From Nitrospirota bacterium (GTDB lineage Bacteria > Nitrospirota > Thermodesulfovibrionia > Thermodesulfovibrionales > Magnetobacteriaceae): DNA of 33,890 nt. The notes under the pieces were generated by a model. It did not search any database, was not told the origin of the DNA, and worked only from the letters and a program-made list of their open reading frames with translations. The position numbers were made by a program, and so were the translations under genes. Shown here piece by piece: positions 33,852 through 33,890 of this stretch. Where the stretch lies: assembly GCA_015233045.1 (NCBI GenBank), contig JADFYL010000012.1:1-33890 (forward strand), given 5' to 3'. Every line of letters starts with the position of its first letter. Position 1 is the first letter of the stretch.

Positions 33852-33890
33852 AGAGAAGCGAAAAGAGTTAAAAGCCCCCGTGCTTTAAGG
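33843..33890. repeat. Right copy of the 48-bp terminal inverted repeat
   Basis: Exact reverse complement of bases 1-48. It spans the kinase start codon, its next codons and 39 bp of upstream sequence. Confidence 0.9.

Noticed and set aside
1-33890. Whole window as a 33.9-kb transposon bounded by terminal inverted repeats
   Set aside because: It contains core genes (bamA, lpxA, argJ, bioA), no transposase or integrase, and one repeat overlaps a kinase start codon. A repeat or assembly boundary explains it better.

Overview
The window looks like chromosome from a Gram-negative, lipid A-making bacterium with a large signalling repertoire. Several traits suggest a Nitrospirota-type organism (Thermodesulfovibrionia / Candidatus Magnetobacterium-like) or a Desulfobacterota relative: the bamA-skp-lpxD-fabZ-lpxA-lpxI order with the LpxI-type hydrolase, the many PAS histidine kinases with an H-[QH]-W-R-Q-P-L H-box, the kinesin-light-chain-type TPR protein, and a UGA-decoded selenoprotein. 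This placement is inferred from gene content; no rRNA or tRNA is visible.

Layout. (1) 1-3.4 kb, minus strand: a tight three-gene module, cerR-like epimerase, serine palmitoyltransferase and a GNAT-like acyltransferase, that reads as a bacterial ceramide (sphingolipid) operon. (2) 3.8-8.6 kb, minus strand: argJ, then an AT-rich accessory stretch with a MntA/HepT toxin-antitoxin pair wedged between intact argJ and a decayed second argJ 5' end, then two 93%-identical tandem genes behind a larger toxin-like gene (a probable toxin with duplicated immunity genes). (3) 9.1-15.2 kb, plus strand: outer-membrane assembly and lipid A operon. (4) 15.4-23.2 kb, plus strand: a nine-repeat TPR protein and a two-component / c-di-GMP block: hybrid kinase, REC-HD-GYP phosphodiesterase, a GAF-PAS kinase broken by one frameshift, and a single-domain response regulator. 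(5) 23.3-23.6 kb: a 68-residue glutaredoxin-like selenoprotein with two in-frame UGA codons, each followed by a SECIS-like hairpin; ordinary gene calling would miss it. (6) 23.6-27.7 kb, minus strand: surface-glycan genes (two GT4 glycosyltransferases, a sugar nucleotidylyltransferase, an NDP-sugar epimerase). (7) 27.8-31.4 kb: NYN-domain protein, bioA, a proline/tyrosine-rich lipoprotein, a flavin reductase-like protein and a DUF4337 membrane protein. (8) 31.6-33.9 kb, minus strand: a membrane-anchored triple-PAS histidine kinase whose start codon lies in a 48-bp perfect inverted repeat shared by the two ends of the window.

How it fits together. Envelope building dominates: outer-membrane protein insertion, the first lipid A steps, a ceramide pathway that could supply a second class of outer-membrane lipid, and glycan genes. 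The kinases and the c-di-GMP phosphodiesterase give a compact sensory block. The most notable items are the two-selenocysteine Uxx-stop glutaredoxin-like gene, the ceramide operon beside a complete-looking lipid A start, and the argJ-fragment/toxin-antitoxin/toxin-immunity island.
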